From Modestobacter italicus (GTDB lineage Bacteria > Actinomycetota > Actinomycetes > Mycobacteriales > Geodermatophilaceae), in contig NC_017955.1 of the NCBI RefSeq assembly GCF_000306785.1, positions 1,798,001 to 1,862,000 on the forward strand: a stretch of 64,000 nt of DNA, given 5' to 3'. Shown here in pieces: positions 34,908 to 44,822 of this stretch. Both the position numbers and the translations under genes were made by a program. The number at the start of each line of letters is the position of its first letter. Position 1 is the first letter of the stretch. The notes beneath the pieces are model-generated. The model had not been told where the DNA came from. It was given only the letters and a program-made list of their open reading frames with translations, and did not search any database.

Positions 34908-36419
34908 ATGACGGGGGCCGGGGTGCAGGTGCTGGTGGACCTGGTGTGGGAGCACCCGGTCACCCGGCCCCGGCCGCCGGCATCGTGGCTGTCGGATGAG
35001 GAGCGGGCTGTCGAGCTGCAGCGGGCGCAGCAGCAGGCCCGGATCGCCGCCTACGAGGCCGAGCTGATCATGTCCATGGCCGCGGCCCGCCCAGCCACCG
35101 ACGACCCTGCGCCCGGGACGCCGGGTGCCCGCCGGCCTGGTTGGGCGGTGGATGAGGGCTACGGCGGGACGAGTGAGTTCTTCACCGCGGAGCTGTCGGC
35201 GGTGCTGAACGTGGGCCGCGGCACGGCGGCGCACCGGTATGCCCGGGCGCACACCTGGCTGACGAAGCTGCCGCAGACCTTCGCCGCGCTGGCGGCCGGG
35301 GAGCTGGACGAGCGGCGGGCCGCGCAGCTGGCCGAGGTGCTGCAGCACACCAGTGCCGAGGTGGCTGGTCAGGTGGAGGCGGCGCTGCTGCCCGAGGCCA
35401 CCGACCTGGCGGTGACCCGGCTCAAGGCCCGGGCCACCGAGCTGATGGTGCAGCTGGACGCCGCCGCCACCGAGGAGCGCCGGAAGGAGGCGGAGAAGAC
35501 CGCCGACGTGCACCTGTACCCCTCCGCGAGCGACGGGCGGGCGACGCTGGCCGCCGACCTGCCGGCCGAGGAGGCCATCGAGTGCTACGACATCGTCGAC
35601 CAGCTCGCCAAGATGCTCAAAGCCGACGGCGACCCGCGGCGAATCGGGGCGCTGCGGGCGCACGTGCTGTCAATGCTCATCCGCCGCCCGGGCGACAACG
35701 CTCTGCCGCCGGTGAGCGCGAACTTCACCATCACCGCCGACCTCGACGGGTTGGCCGGGAGGAGCAACGCGCCGGGTGAGGTGAACGGGCTGCCGATCAC
35801 CGCCGCCCACGTCCGCGAGCTGCTGGCCCGGATCGGCTCGCTCGGCCTCACGACGCCTGAGGGCGGGACCCTCAGCTTCGCCATCACCGGCCGGGACGGG
35901 GAGCTGCTGGCCACCCTCACCCCCGCCGAACTCACCCGGCTGGCCCGCCGGGGCTGCCCGCAGCACCCCGCCGAGGACACGACCAGCACCGCGGCTCCGG
36001 TCAGCGACGGTGACGCGATCGCCGAACCGGACACGGCTTGCAACTGCTCCGTGACCGGCCCGCCGCCGGAGACCGAGGCCTACGAACCCACCGATCGCCA
36101 GCGAGCCTTCGTCACCACCCGGGACCGGCGCTGCCGGTTCCCCAACTGCGGCCAACGCGTCGGCTGGGCCGACCTCGACCACGTGATCCCCGCCGCCTGC
36201 GGCGGCGCCACCGACTGCGCCAACCTCTGCTGCCTGTGCCGCTCCCACCACCGCCTGAAGACCTTCGCACCGGGCTGGCGGTTCGCGATGACCGACGACG
36301 GGGTGCTCACCGTGACCACCCCGTCGGGCGTCACCCGCACCACCCGACCACCGGGCATGCGACCACCACCAGCACCGAAACCTGAGCCACCGCCCGACAA
36401 CGACCCGCCGCCGTTCTGA
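34908..36419 (+). CDS. DUF222 / HNH endonuclease family protein
   Basis: A 503-residue protein with an N-terminal helical DUF222 domain and a C-terminal HNH nuclease motif: RCRFPNCGQRVGWADLDHV, then a Gly-Gly turn and NLCCLCRSHHRLK. The Cys pairs probably bind structural zinc. Relatives occur in many copies in actinobacterial genomes, including the 13E12 repeat proteins of M. tuberculosis, and are often treated as mobile or selfish. No terminal repeats were found next to this copy. The biological target is unknown. The C-terminal tail is Pro-rich. Confidence 0.88.
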   Translation: MTGAGVQVLVDLVWEHPVTRPRPPASWLSDEERAVELQRAQQQARIAAYEAELIMSMAAARPATDDPAPGTPGARRPGWAVDEGYGGTSEFFTAELSAVLNVGRGTAAHRYARAHTWLTKLPQTFAALAAGELDERRAAQLAEVLQHTSAEVAGQVEAALLPEATDLAVTRLKARATELMVQLDAAATEERRKEAEKTADVHLYPSASDGRATLAADLPAEEAIECYDIVDQLAKMLKADGDPRRIGALRAHVLSMLIRRPGDNALPPVSANFTITADLDGLAGRSNAPGEVNGLPITAAHVRELLARIGSLGLTTPEGGTLSFAITGRDGELLATLTPAELTRLARRGCPQHPAEDTTSTAAPVSDGDAIAEPDTACNCSVTGPPPETEAYEPTDRQRAFVTTRDRRCRFPNCGQRVGWADLDHVIPAACGGATDCANLCCLCRSHHRLKTFAPGWRFAMTDDGVLTVTTPSGVTRTTRPPGMRPPPAPKPEPPPDNDPPPF

Positions 36420-36614
36420 TGGCTGGTGGGCACGTGTCGCCGCGCGAGGTCCGTAGTCGGGCGACGGCTGTGGAGCCGCCGTGTCGCGGTGCTGACCGCC
36501 GGGCCGGCGATCGGCAGCCCGCCCGGTCCGGGCAGCGATGAGTGGAGTGCGATCCCGGTCATGCGTCGTGGGGAGCGAGCGCGTCTGCCGGGTCGTCTGT
36601 GTCAACGTCTCCTC

Positions 36615-37142
36615 GTGCTGGAACGGGGCATCAAGGTCCGAACCGCGGATGCGGCAGACCTGACCGAGTTGGCCGCGGTCGAGCGGGCTGCCGACGAGCT
36701 GTTCGTGCCGCTGGGCATCACCGACCTCCCGCCCCCGCCGTCCGCGGCGGAGCGGGGGCGTTCCTGGCGGGTCCTGGTCGCCGGGCGGCCGGTCCGGGGC
36801 TTCGCCGTCCTCGAGCTGGTCGACGGGGCGGTCCACCTGGAGCAGCTGTCGGTGGACCCGGCCTGGAGCCGGCGGGGGACGGGTGCCGCGCTGCTGGCAG
36901 CCACCGTGCAGGCGGCCCAGGAGCACGGTGCCGACCGGGTGACACTGATCACGTACGCCGACGTCCCGTGGAACGCGCCCTTCTACGAACGGCACGGCTG
37001 GCGGTCCGTCGACCAGCCGACACCGGGTCTGCGGGCGCTCCGCGAGCACGAGAAGGCCCTCGGCCTCGACCGGCACGGCCCCCGGACCGTGATGTCACGC
37101 TCGGTTAGCCCGGCGCTCCGCGCGGGCACCGGGAGGCCATGA
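36615..37142 (+). CDS. GNAT-family N-acetyltransferase
   Basis: A protein of about 175 residues with the acetyl-CoA binding fold. The strand and loop HLEQLSVDPAWSRRGTGAAL contains the RRGTG pyrophosphate-binding motif, and PFYERHGWRSV is the usual motif B. The N-terminus IKVRTADAADLTELAAVE starts strand 1. GTG 36615 is supported by CAACGT six bases upstream; ATG 36561 is an alternative. The acceptor substrate is unknown. Confidence 0.82.
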   Translation: MLERGIKVRTADAADLTELAAVERAADELFVPLGITDLPPPPSAAERGRSWRVLVAGRPVRGFAVLELVDGAVHLEQLSVDPAWSRRGTGAALLAATVQAAQEHGADRVTLITYADVPWNAPFYERHGWRSVDQPTPGLRALREHEKALGLDRHGPRTVMSRSVSPALRAGTGRP

Positions 37143-37345
37143 CCGGAACGACCTGCGCCTCGTGAGCTCCGCCGCCGAGCTGACCCCGGACCCGACGCAG
37201 CGAGCAGGTGACCACACATCCGGCCACGCGGTCACGCACGAAGACCGGAGCATGAGCACCGTCGTCCCGGAGGCCGCCGGACACCTGCTGACCGGCTCGC
37301 CGGCAGTTCAGTCGCGCACAACAGGCCGGTCCCGGAGAGCTGACC

Positions 37346-37351
37346 TACAGT
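37346..37351 (+). promoter_or_regulatory. -10 hexamer before Nif3-like gene
   Basis: TACAGT ends eight bases before GTG 37360, compatible with a transcript that starts at or next to that codon. Confidence 0.4.
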
Positions 37352-37359
37352 CCGAACTC

Positions 37360-38595
37360 GTGGCTCTCCCCATGCACGAGGACGCGACCGTGCGGGAGCT
37401 GCCCCTCCCCGGGCTCGCGCTGGGCGAGGTCCTCGCGGCGCTCGACGCCCGCTACGACCCGGCCCTCGCGGAGGACTGGGACGCCGTCGGCCTGGTCTGC
37501 GGCGACCCCGCCGAGCCGGTCCGCTCGGTCATGTTCGCCGTCGACCCCACCGCCGCGGTGGTCGACGAGGCGATCGAGGCCGGCGTCGACCTGCTGGTCA
37601 CCCACCACCCGCTGCTGCTCACCCCGGTGCACGGCGTGCCCGCCGACGACCCCAAGGGCCGGCTGGTGCACCGGCTGATCCGCGCCGGCGTCGCCCTCTT
37701 CGTCGCGCACACCAACGCCGACCGGGCGCCCGACCACGGCGTCAACGACGCGCTCGCCGCCGTCCTCGGCCTCGACGAGGTCCGGCCACTGGAGTCCCTG
37801 GCCGCGCCGGAGACCGACACCCTCGTGGTGTTCGTCCCGGTGGGCGTCAGCGACCAGCTGGTCGACGCGCTCTCCGCCGCCGGCGCGGGCGTCATCGGCG
37901 ACTACACCCGCTGCGTGTGGCAGACCACCGGCACCGGCACCTTCATCCCCGGCGTCGGGACGCACCCGGCCATCGGCCGGCACGGGCAGGTCGAGCGGGT
38001 CCCGGAGATCCGGCTGGAGATGGTGGTGCCCCGGGCCCGCCGGGCCGAGGTGCTCGGCGCCCTGCTCGACCTGCACCCCTACGACGAGCCGGGCTACGCC
38101 TTCTTCGAGAACTCCGCGACCGCCAGCCGCGCCGGCCTCGGCCGGGTGGGTGACCTGGCCCGTCCGGTGACCCTGCGAGAATTCGCCGAGCGGGTGGCCA
38201 CGACGCTGCCCGGCACCCCTGGTGGCGTGCGGATCGCCGGTGACCTCGAGCGGATCGTGCGCACCGTGGCCGTCTGCGGTGGCAGCGGCGCCTCGATGCT
38301 CGGGGCGGCGACCGCCGCGGGCGCCGACGTGTTCGTCACCAGCGACCTCAAGCACCACGCCGTGTCCGAGGCCACCGAGGTGGCCGGACCGGCCTTCTGT
38401 GACGTGGCACACTTCGCGTCCGAGTTCCCCTGGTTGTCCTGCGCCGCCGACCTGCTGCACCGCGATCTCGGTGCACGGGTCCACGTGCAGGTCTCCGCCC
38501 GGCCCACCGACCCGTGGACCTGGCGGGTCGGGGGTCCCGGCGCCACCGGCACCGAGAGCAAGCGACTGCACTCGGCCGAGCACTCGGCCGACTGA
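37360..38595 (+). CDS. Nif3-like dinuclear metal centre protein
   Basis: A protein of about 411 residues of the Nif3/YbgI family (DUF34), equivalent to Rv2230c. Metal ligands appear in LLVTHHPLLL, VAHTNADRAPDHG and, near the end, CDVAHFASEFP. The middle holds the PII-like insertion found in long family members. The family forms hexameric rings; the reaction is not settled, though GTP cyclohydrolase-like activity has been proposed. GTG 37360 fits the upstream TACAGT; ATG 37372 is close and also possible. It is followed, after the symporter pair, by the zinc-ribbon and RNase H genes that adjoin it in mycobacteria. Confidence 0.87.
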   Translation: MALPMHEDATVRELPLPGLALGEVLAALDARYDPALAEDWDAVGLVCGDPAEPVRSVMFAVDPTAAVVDEAIEAGVDLLVTHHPLLLTPVHGVPADDPKGRLVHRLIRAGVALFVAHTNADRAPDHGVNDALAAVLGLDEVRPLESLAAPETDTLVVFVPVGVSDQLVDALSAAGAGVIGDYTRCVWQTTGTGTFIPGVGTHPAIGRHGQVERVPEIRLEMVVPRARRAEVLGALLDLHPYDEPGYAFFENSATASRAGLGRVGDLARPVTLREFAERVATTLPGTPGGVRIAGDLERIVRTVAVCGGSGASMLGAATAAGADVFVTSDLKHHAVSEATEVAGPAFCDVAHFASEFPWLSCAADLLHRDLGARVHVQVSARPTDPWTWRVGGPGATGTESKRLHSAEHSAD

Positions 38596-38627
38596 GCCCG
38601 GAGGTCTCCTCCGGGGAGGAGGAGACC

Positions 38628-38930
38628 GTGTCCAGCGCAGACGCACCACCAGCAGGGGTGGCGCCGCGACGCAGCGACCGCAGCCCGTGGAACTGGCTGC
38701 TGGTCGTGCCGATCGTCGTGCCGCTGCTCGTGCCGCTGTACAACAAGGTCGAGCCGACGCTGTTCGGCTGGCCCACCTTCTACTGGCTCCAGCTGGCGTT
38801 CGTCGTCCTCGGGGTGCTCACCACCTCGATCGTCTACCGCATGACACGCCGCAGCCCCGGCGAGCAGCAGGCTGCCCGGGACGCCATCGCCCGTGACGAG
38901 TCCGGCCGCGACGGGGGGAGTCGACCGTGA
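38628..38930 (+). CDS. DUF3311 small membrane protein
   Basis: A 100-residue protein with two hydrophobic helices (WNWLLVVPIVVPLLVPLYNK and FYWLQLAFVVLGVLTTSIVY), matching DUF3311. Such proteins nearly always sit before a sodium:solute symporter and are thought to be accessory subunits. GTG 38628 follows a GGAGGAGGAG run. The stop overlaps the symporter start as GTGA. Confidence 0.85.
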   Translation: MSSADAPPAGVAPRRSDRSPWNWLLVVPIVVPLLVPLYNKVEPTLFGWPTFYWLQLAFVVLGVLTTSIVYRMTRRSPGEQQAARDAIARDESGRDGGSRP

Positions 38931-40564
38931 ACGTCGTGGAGCTGACGATCGTCATCGCCGTCTTCCTGCTGGTCACCGTGCTCGGCTTCGCCGCGTCCCG
39001 GTGGCGGCGGGCCGAGAACCTCATGCACCTGGACGAGTGGGGCCTGGGCGGCCGCAGCTTCGGCACCTGGGTCACCTGGTTCCTGCTCGGCGGCGACCTC
39101 TACACGGCGTACACCTTCGTCGCCGTCCCGGCGCTGATGTTCGGTGCGGGCGCGGCCGGCTTCTTCGCCGTCCCGTACACCGTCGTGATCTACCCGCTCG
39201 TGTTCCTGGTCGTCATCCGGCTGTGGTCGGTCAGCCACGTGCGCGGCTTCGTGACGCCCGCCGACTTCGTCCGGTCCCGGTTCGACTCCCCGACGATGGC
39301 GCTGCTGGTCGCCATCACCGGGATCGTCGCGACGATGCCCTACATCGCCCTGCAGCTGGTCGGCATCGAGGCGATCCTCAAGGCGATGGGGGTCGAGGGC
39401 GAGCTCCCGCTGATCGTCGCCTTCATCATCCTGGCGATCTACACCTACAACTCCGGCCTGCGGGCGCCGGCGTTGATCGCGTTCGTCAAGGACGCGCTGA
39501 TCTACCTGACGATCATCGTCGCGGTCATCGTGATCCCGTCCAAGCTCGGCGGCTGGGACGCGATCTTCGGTGCGGCGGAGGAGAAGTTCTCCGCGGGCTC
39601 GGGCGTGATCCTGCCGGCCACCGGGCAGCTCGGGTACGCCACGCTCGCCCTGGGGTCCGCACTGGCGCTGTTCCTGTACCCGCACTCGATCACCGGGGTG
39701 CTGGCCGCCAGCAACCGGGACGTGCTCAAGCGCAACATGAGCCTGCTGCCGATCTACAGCCTGGCCCTGGGCCTGATCGCCCTGCTGGGCTTCATGGCCA
39801 TCGCGGCCGGCGTCACGCCGATCGGCACCGACGGCAACACCATCGTCCCGGTGCTGTTCCAGGAGATGTTCCCGAGCTGGTTCGCCGGCATCGCGTTCGC
39901 CGCCATCGGCGTCGGCGCGCTGGTCCCGGCGGCCATCATGTCGATCGCCGCGGCGAACCTGTTCACCCGCAACATCTACAAGGAGTTCCTGAAGAAGGAC
40001 GCCACCCCGCGGCAGGAGGCCCAGGTCGCCAAGCTCGCCTCGCTGGTGGTCAAGCTGGGTGCGGTCGCGGCCATCCTGTTCCTGAACCCGCAGTTCTCCA
40101 TCGACCTGCAGCTGATCGGCGGCGTGATCATCCTGCAGACGATGCCGTCGGTCGCGCTGGGCCTCTACACCCGGTGGCTGCACCGCGGGGGGCTGATCGC
40201 GGGCTGAGTCGCGGGCATGGCCGTCGCGCTGGCGATGGTCTACGACATCCCGAAGCTCAACCCCGACGGCACCGTCGCCCGGGCCCACTTCGGGGGGTCG
40301 TCCTACGCGCTGAGCAACTTCGGCCTCGACACGAAGGTGACCGTCTACGCCGGGCTGATCGCGCTGCTGGTCAACCTCGTGGTGGCGGTCGTGGTCACCG
40401 CGGTGCTCCGGGCGATGAAGGTGGCCGACGGCGTCGACAGGACGGCGGAGGCCGACTACACCGCCGAGCGGGAGGACCCCACGTTCCGGGACCTGCCCGA
40501 CCCCCTGTCGGACGAGCCGCTGAGCGGCCCGCCGCCGGGGTCCACGCCCTCGGCACGGCACTGA
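38927..40564 (+). pseudogene. sodium:solute symporter (MctP-like) interrupted by in-frame TGA
   Basis: The frame encodes a symporter of about 545 residues, but codon 427 is TGA (40205-40207). The reading frame is otherwise unbroken: HRGGLIAG, stop, VAGMAVALAMVYDIP. Relatives have Trp at this place (GLIAGW), so TGG to TGA is the simplest change. The first 426 residues contain most membrane helices with RSFGTWVTWFLLGGDLYTAY near the start. The rest would supply the last helices and tail. The protein class takes up monocarboxylates or amino acids with sodium. Function after truncation is doubtful unless readthrough occurs or the base is an error. Confidence 0.85.
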
Positions 40565-40565
40565 C

Positions 40566-40605
40566 CACCGGGCCCGGCCCGCCCACCCGCGGGCCGGGCC
40601 CGGTG
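40566..40605 (+). terminator. hairpin terminator after symporter gene
   Basis: Perfect 17-bp arms CACCGGGCCCGGCCCGC and complement around the loop CCACCC, starting just after the stop codon. Confidence 0.85.
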
Positions 40606-40633
40606 GCGTCCCCGGGGCAGCTCGGCGCGCGGG

Positions 40634-40639
40634 TAGGTT
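40634..40639 (+). promoter_or_regulatory. -10 hexamer of a putative leaderless promoter
   Basis: TAGGTT ends six bases before the GTG of the zinc-ribbon gene. The same hexamer and spacing occur before the DUF222/HNH gene. It lies soon after a strong terminator, as expected for a new transcription unit. Confidence 0.5.
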
Positions 40640-40645
40640 GGCCGC

Positions 40646-41386
40646 GTGCAGGCTGACCACTTCGACCAGCAGAAGCTGCTGGCCCTCGCCGCGGAGGACG
40701 TCGCCCTCGCGCAACTCGCCCACCGCGCGCGCACCCTCCCCGAGCTCGCCGCCGTCGACGCGGCCCAGGAGGCGCAGCGGACCCTGTCCGACGACGTCGT
40801 CCGGGCCGAGACCGAGGTGCGCGACCTCGACCGCGAGCAGAAGCGGCTGGAGGGCGACGTCGACACCGTGCGCCAGCGCGCGGCCCGGGACCAGTCCCGG
40901 ATCGACTCCGGCGGCGCGACGCCCAAGGAGATCACCGGGCTGCAGCACGAGCTGGAGTCCCTCAACCGCCGCCAGGGCGACCTGGAGGACCAGGTGCTCG
41001 AGCTGATGGAGCGCCGGGAGACCGCCGACGCCGCGCTGGCCACGGCGCAGGGCGGGCTCGCCGGGGCGCAGGCCGACCAGGAGCGCGCCGAGCAGCAGCG
41101 GGACGCCGCGCTCGCCGACATCGCCGACGCCACCTCCCGGCACCAGGCCACCCGCGCCGAGATCGCCGGCACCGTCCCGGCCGACCTGCTCAAGCTCTAC
41201 GACCGGGTCGCCCAGCAGACCGGCAGCACCGGTGCCGCGCACCTGCGCGCCGGCCGCTGCGAGGGCTGCCGGATCGAGTTCTACGGCACCGAGCTGGCCA
41301 CCTACCGCAACGCCGACCCGCACACCGTGCTGCGCTGCGAGAACTGCGGCCGGATCCTGGTCCGCAACGCCGAGTCCGGGCTGTGA
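40646..41386 (+). CDS. zinc-ribbon coiled-coil protein (Rv2229c-like)
   Basis: A 246-residue protein. Residues about 10-180 form a long Glu/Arg/Gln-rich coiled coil, and the end is a C4 zinc ribbon with RCEGCRIEF and RCENCGRIL. This is the family of Rv2229c, always beside Nif3 and RNase H/phosphatase genes in actinobacteria. The coiled coil resembles scaffolding proteins, but no enzyme is implied. Its stop overlaps the next start as GTGA. Confidence 0.87.
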   Translation: MQADHFDQQKLLALAAEDVALAQLAHRARTLPELAAVDAAQEAQRTLSDDVVRAETEVRDLDREQKRLEGDVDTVRQRAARDQSRIDSGGATPKEITGLQHELESLNRRQGDLEDQVLELMERRETADAALATAQGGLAGAQADQERAEQQRDAALADIADATSRHQATRAEIAGTVPADLLKLYDRVAQQTGSTGAAHLRAGRCEGCRIEFYGTELATYRNADPHTVLRCENCGRILVRNAESGL

Positions 41387-42492
41387 GCGGGGCGTCTGCG
41401 GGCAGGCGGCTGATCGTCGAGGCGGACGGCGGGTCGCGGGGCAACCCGGGTCCGGCCGGCTACGGCGCGCTGGTGCGCGACGCCGAGACCGGGCGGCTGC
41501 TCGCCGAGCGGGCCGAGTCCGTCGGCCGGGCCACCAACAACGTCGCCGAGTACGGCGGGCTGGTCGCCGGTCTGCAGGCGGCCCTCGACCTCGACCCGAC
41601 GGCGAGCGTCGAGGTGCGGATGGACTCCAAGCTCGTCGTGGAGCAGATGTCGGGTCGCTGGCAGATCAAGCACCCGGACATGAAGAAGCTGGCCGTCCAG
41701 GCCCGGGACATCGCCCGGCAGCTGGGCGCGGTCCGCTACACCTGGGTGCCGCGGGCGCAGAACGGCGCCGCGGACGCCCTCGCCAACAGCGCCATGGACG
41801 GCAAGCCGGTCCGCCGGGACCTCGCCGCGGAGCCCGTCGTCCTCGAGGACGAGACGCAGCCGGCCACCGAGCCGGCGCCGGTCGTCGTCACCACGACGTT
41901 CCTGCTGCGGCACGGGCGCACCGAGCACACCCCGGAGCGCCGGTTCAGCGGCAGCAGCGACCTGCCGCTGTCCGAGCTCGGCCGGGCCGACGCCGCGGCC
42001 GCCGCCCAGCACCTGGCCGGCCGGGGCATCGACGTCATCGTCGCCTCGCCGCTGCAGCGCACCCGGCAGACCGCCGAGGCCGCCGCCGCGGTGCTCGGTG
42101 TCCCGGTCGAGGTCGACCGCGACCTGAGGGAGCTGGACTTCGGCTCCTGGGAGGGCCTGACCGCCGCCGAGGCGCAGGAGAAGAGCCCGCTGGCCTTCCG
42201 CCGCTGGTCCGGGGCGCTCGACGTCCGGCCGCCCGGGGGCGAGTCGATCGCCGACGTCTCCACCCGGGTCGCCCGGGCCCGGGCCCGGGTGCTGGACCGG
42301 CACGCCGGGAAGACGGTGCTCGTGGTCAGCCACGTCACGCCGATCAAGCTGCTGCTGGCTGCCGGGCTCGGCGCCGGCGACGGCATCGTGCACCGGGTGT
42401 TCCTGGAGGCCGCGTCGCTGTCGACGGTCACCTGGTCCTCCGACGGCCGCACCAGCGTCCGGCTGGTCAACGACACCTCGCACCTGGGCTGA
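41383..42492 (+). CDS. bifunctional RNase H / acid phosphatase
   Basis: A 369-residue fusion like Rv2228c. Residues 1-140 are a type I RNase H with catalytic Asp15 (EADGGSRGNPG), Glu56 (NNVAEYGG), Asp81 (RMDSKLVVE) and Asp131 (NGAADALAN), cutting RNA in RNA-DNA hybrids. Residues from about 170 are a histidine phosphatase with RHGRTEH (His177) and SHVTPIKLL; in mycobacteria this part has alpha-ribazole phosphatase activity. The GTG overlaps the zinc-ribbon stop, so the two are coupled. Confidence 0.93.
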   Translation: MSGASAGRRLIVEADGGSRGNPGPAGYGALVRDAETGRLLAERAESVGRATNNVAEYGGLVAGLQAALDLDPTASVEVRMDSKLVVEQMSGRWQIKHPDMKKLAVQARDIARQLGAVRYTWVPRAQNGAADALANSAMDGKPVRRDLAAEPVVLEDETQPATEPAPVVVTTTFLLRHGRTEHTPERRFSGSSDLPLSELGRADAAAAAQHLAGRGIDVIVASPLQRTRQTAEAAAAVLGVPVEVDRDLRELDFGSWEGLTAAEAQEKSPLAFRRWSGALDVRPPGGESIADVSTRVARARARVLDRHAGKTVLVVSHVTPIKLLLAAGLGAGDGIVHRVFLEAASLSTVTWSSDGRTSVRLVNDTSHLG

Positions 42493-42559
42493 GGCTCCGG
42501 GAAGCCGTCGGCGTCCCCAGCCGTTCTCCCAGTACCGACCGCCCTCCTGAGGAGAGCCC

Positions 42560-43570
42560 GTGACCGCCACCACCGCTGCCGGCGACCGCACCATGTCCGA
42601 CCTGGAGTACGACGCCTGGGCCGCCGAGGTCCGCCGGCTGGCCGACGAGCGCGGCGCCGTCGTCCTGGCGCACAACTACCAGGTCCCCGAGATCCAGGAC
42701 GTCGCCCACTTCACCGGCGACTCCCTCTACCTGTCCCGGGTCGCGGCCGAGACCGACGCCCGGGAGATCGTCTTCTGCGGCGTCCACTTCATGGCCGAGA
42801 CCGCGAAGATCCTGTCGCCGGACAAGACCGTGCTGCTGCCCGACCACGCGGCCGGGTGCTCCCTGGCCGACAGCATCACCGCCGAGCAGCTGCGCGAGTG
42901 GAAGGCCGAGCACCCGGGCGCGGTGGTCGTCAGCTACGTCAACACCACCGCCGCGGTGAAGGCGGAGACCGACATCTGCTGCACCTCGTCCAACGCCGCC
43001 GACGTGATCCGGTCGATCCCCGCCGACCGCGAGATCCTGTTCTGCCCCGACCAGTTCCTCGGCGCGCACGTCAAGCGGGTCACCGGGCGGCAGAACATCT
43101 CCATCTGGGCGGGGGAGTGCCACGTGCACGCCGGGATCAGCCCAGCCGACGTCCGGGCACAGGTCGCCGACCACCCCGGTGCGGAGATCCTGGTCCACCC
43201 GGAGTGCGGGTGCACCACCTCGGTGCTGGACCTGGTCAGCCACGGCGACCTGCCCGCCGACCGCACCCGGGTGCTCTCCACCGGCGGGATGGTCGAGGCC
43301 GCGGCGGCGACCCGGGCGCCGCAGGTGCTGGTCGCCACCGAGATCGGCATCCTGCACCAGCTCCGCTCGCTCAACAGCGGCACCGAGTTCATCCCGATGA
43401 ACGCCCGCGCCTCCTGCCGCTACATGAAGATGATCACGCCGGCGAAGCTGCTGGCCACGCTGCGCACCGGCGAGGGAGCGGTGGACGTCGACCCGCAGAC
43501 CGCCGCCCGGGCCCGCCGCGCCGTGGAGGCGATGATCGCGATCGGTGAGCCCGGCCGCGGCGGGGAGTGA
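42560..43570 (+). CDS. nadA: quinolinate synthase NadA
   Basis: A 336-residue iron-sulfur enzyme that condenses iminoaspartate with dihydroxyacetone phosphate to give quinolinate for NAD synthesis. Conserved parts are [20 protein letters not shown], the cluster cysteines in [20 protein letters not shown] and [11 protein letters not shown], and [11 protein letters not shown]. nadB and nadC, often adjacent in other actinobacteria, are not within this window. A GGAGAG element precedes the GTG. It abuts the convergent permease gene with no gap. Confidence 0.94.
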   Translation: MTATTAAGDRTMSDLEYDAWAAEVRRLADERGAVVLAHNYQVPEIQDVAHFTGDSLYLSRVAAETDAREIVFCGVHFMAETAKILSPDKTVLLPDHAAGCSLADSITAEQLREWKAEHPGAVVVSYVNTTAAVKAETDICCTSSNAADVIRSIPADREILFCPDQFLGAHVKRVTGRQNISIWAGECHVHAGISPADVRAQVADHPGAEILVHPECGCTTSVLDLVSHGDLPADRTRVLSTGGMVEAAAATRAPQVLVATEIGILHQLRSLNSGTEFIPMNARASCRYMKMITPAKLLATLRTGEGAVDVDPQTAARARRAVEAMIAIGEPGRGGE

Positions 43571-44809
43571 CTAGACCAGCAGCGCGGCCCACAGCGCGGT
43601 GGTCGCGGCGATCACGGTCAGCGGGACGGTCGCCAGGCCGACGGCGCTGAAGCGGGCGGTGCCGGGGGCGTGCTCGCCGAGCACCCGCCGCCACAGCAGG
43701 TTGGCCAGCGACCCGGCGTAGGTCAGGTTCGGCCCGAGGTTGACCCCGATCAGCATGGCCAGCACGGTCGGCACGCCGCCGGCCGCGGCCACCGGGACCA
43801 GCGCCAGCGTGGCCGGCAGGTTGTTCACCAGGTTGGCCAGCAGCGCCGAGATGCCGGCGACCGCGAGGAGGGCGAGCAGCCCGCTGCCGTCGGGGAGCAC
43901 GGCGTGCAGCAGCGTCTCCAGGCCGTGCAGCTGCAGCACCAGCACCAGCACCGCGAGGCCGACGACGAACAGCCCGAACGGCAGGTTCGCCGCGACCAGC
44001 TGCTCGCGCAGCGTCGTCCGGCGGGTGGCCAGCTGCCGGACGCCGAGCACCAGCACCCCGGCGGCGGCCGGCCAGACCGGCGCCACGCCCACCAGCGAGG
44101 CGACGCCGAAGCCCAGCACGGTGGCGCCCACCACGACCAGGGCCAGCACGGGCGTGCCCGGGACCTCGTGCACCGGGACGTCGACCACCCCGCGCAGGTC
44201 CCGGCGGAAGAGCCAGCGCAGCACCAGGTACTCCAGCGCCACGGTGGCCAGCTGGGGCAGCACCATCAGCCCGGCGAAGTGCACGAACGACAACCCGGTG
44301 GCCGCCACGGCGAGCAGGTTGGTCAGGTTGGACACCGGCAGCAGCAGCGACGCCGAGTTGGCCAGGTGCCCGACCGCGTAGCCGTGCGGCCGCACCGGCA
44401 CCCGCATCCGCAGCGCCGTCGCGACCACCACCGGGGTCAGCAGCACGACCGTGGCGTCCAGGCTGAGCACCGCGGTGACCACCGCGGCCAGCACCGTCAC
44501 CCGGGTGAGCAACCGGGTCGCCGAGCTGCCCGCCTGCCGGGCGGTCAGCGCTGCGGACCAGGTGAACAGCCCCTCCCGGTCGGCGAGCTCGGCCAGCAGC
44601 AGCACCACGACCAGGAACGCGACGGTCGGCGCCACCTCTCGGACGGTGTCCGCCGTGTCCTGCCAGCTCACCGCCCCGAGCAGGACCAGCAGCAGCGCAC
44701 CGGGGACGGCGACGGCGGCCGGCGGCAGCCGGGGCGAGTCGGCGGCCGCCGCGGCCAGGGTCGCCGCCAGCAGGACGGCGGCCAGCAGCAGGGCGAGCAG
44801 GTCGGGCAC
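43571..44809 (-). CDS. ArsB/NhaD-type (SLC13-like) permease
   Basis: A 412-residue membrane protein with about 11-12 helices. LSLDATVVLLTPVVVATALR and LVNNLPATLALVP are the two repeated discontinuous-helix motifs of the ion transporter superfamily to which ArsB and NhaD belong. The ion could be arsenite, sodium or an anion; there are no ars genes nearby to decide. It follows the TauE/SafE gene by 13 bases on the minus strand, so both are probably on one transcript. Confidence 0.82.
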   Translation of the reverse strand: MPDLLALLLAAVLLAATLAAAAADSPRLPPAAVAVPGALLLVLLGAVSWQDTADTVREVAPTVAFLVVVLLLAELADREGLFTWSAALTARQAGSSATRLLTRVTVLAAVVTAVLSLDATVVLLTPVVVATALRMRVPVRPHGYAVGHLANSASLLLPVSNLTNLLAVAATGLSFVHFAGLMVLPQLATVALEYLVLRWLFRRDLRGVVDVPVHEVPGTPVLALVVVGATVLGFGVASLVGVAPVWPAAAGVLVLGVRQLATRRTTLREQLVAANLPFGLFVVGLAVLVLVLQLHGLETLLHAVLPDGSGLLALLAVAGISALLANLVNNLPATLALVPVAAAGGVPTVLAMLIGVNLGPNLTYAGSLANLLWRRVLGEHAPGTARFSAVGLATVPLTVIAATTALWAALLV

Positions 44810-44822
44810 GTCTCCCGGCCGG

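Noticed and set aside
34908-36419. DUF222/HNH gene as a bounded mobile element
   Set aside because: No flanking repeats, target duplication or transposase were found at its ends.
42560-43570. Complete nad biosynthesis operon
   Set aside because: Only nadA is here; nadB and nadC are absent from the neighbouring genes.
43571-44809. Arsenic resistance locus
   Set aside because: The permease is ArsB-like, but there is no arsC or nearby metal-sensing ArsR, so the substrate is left open.
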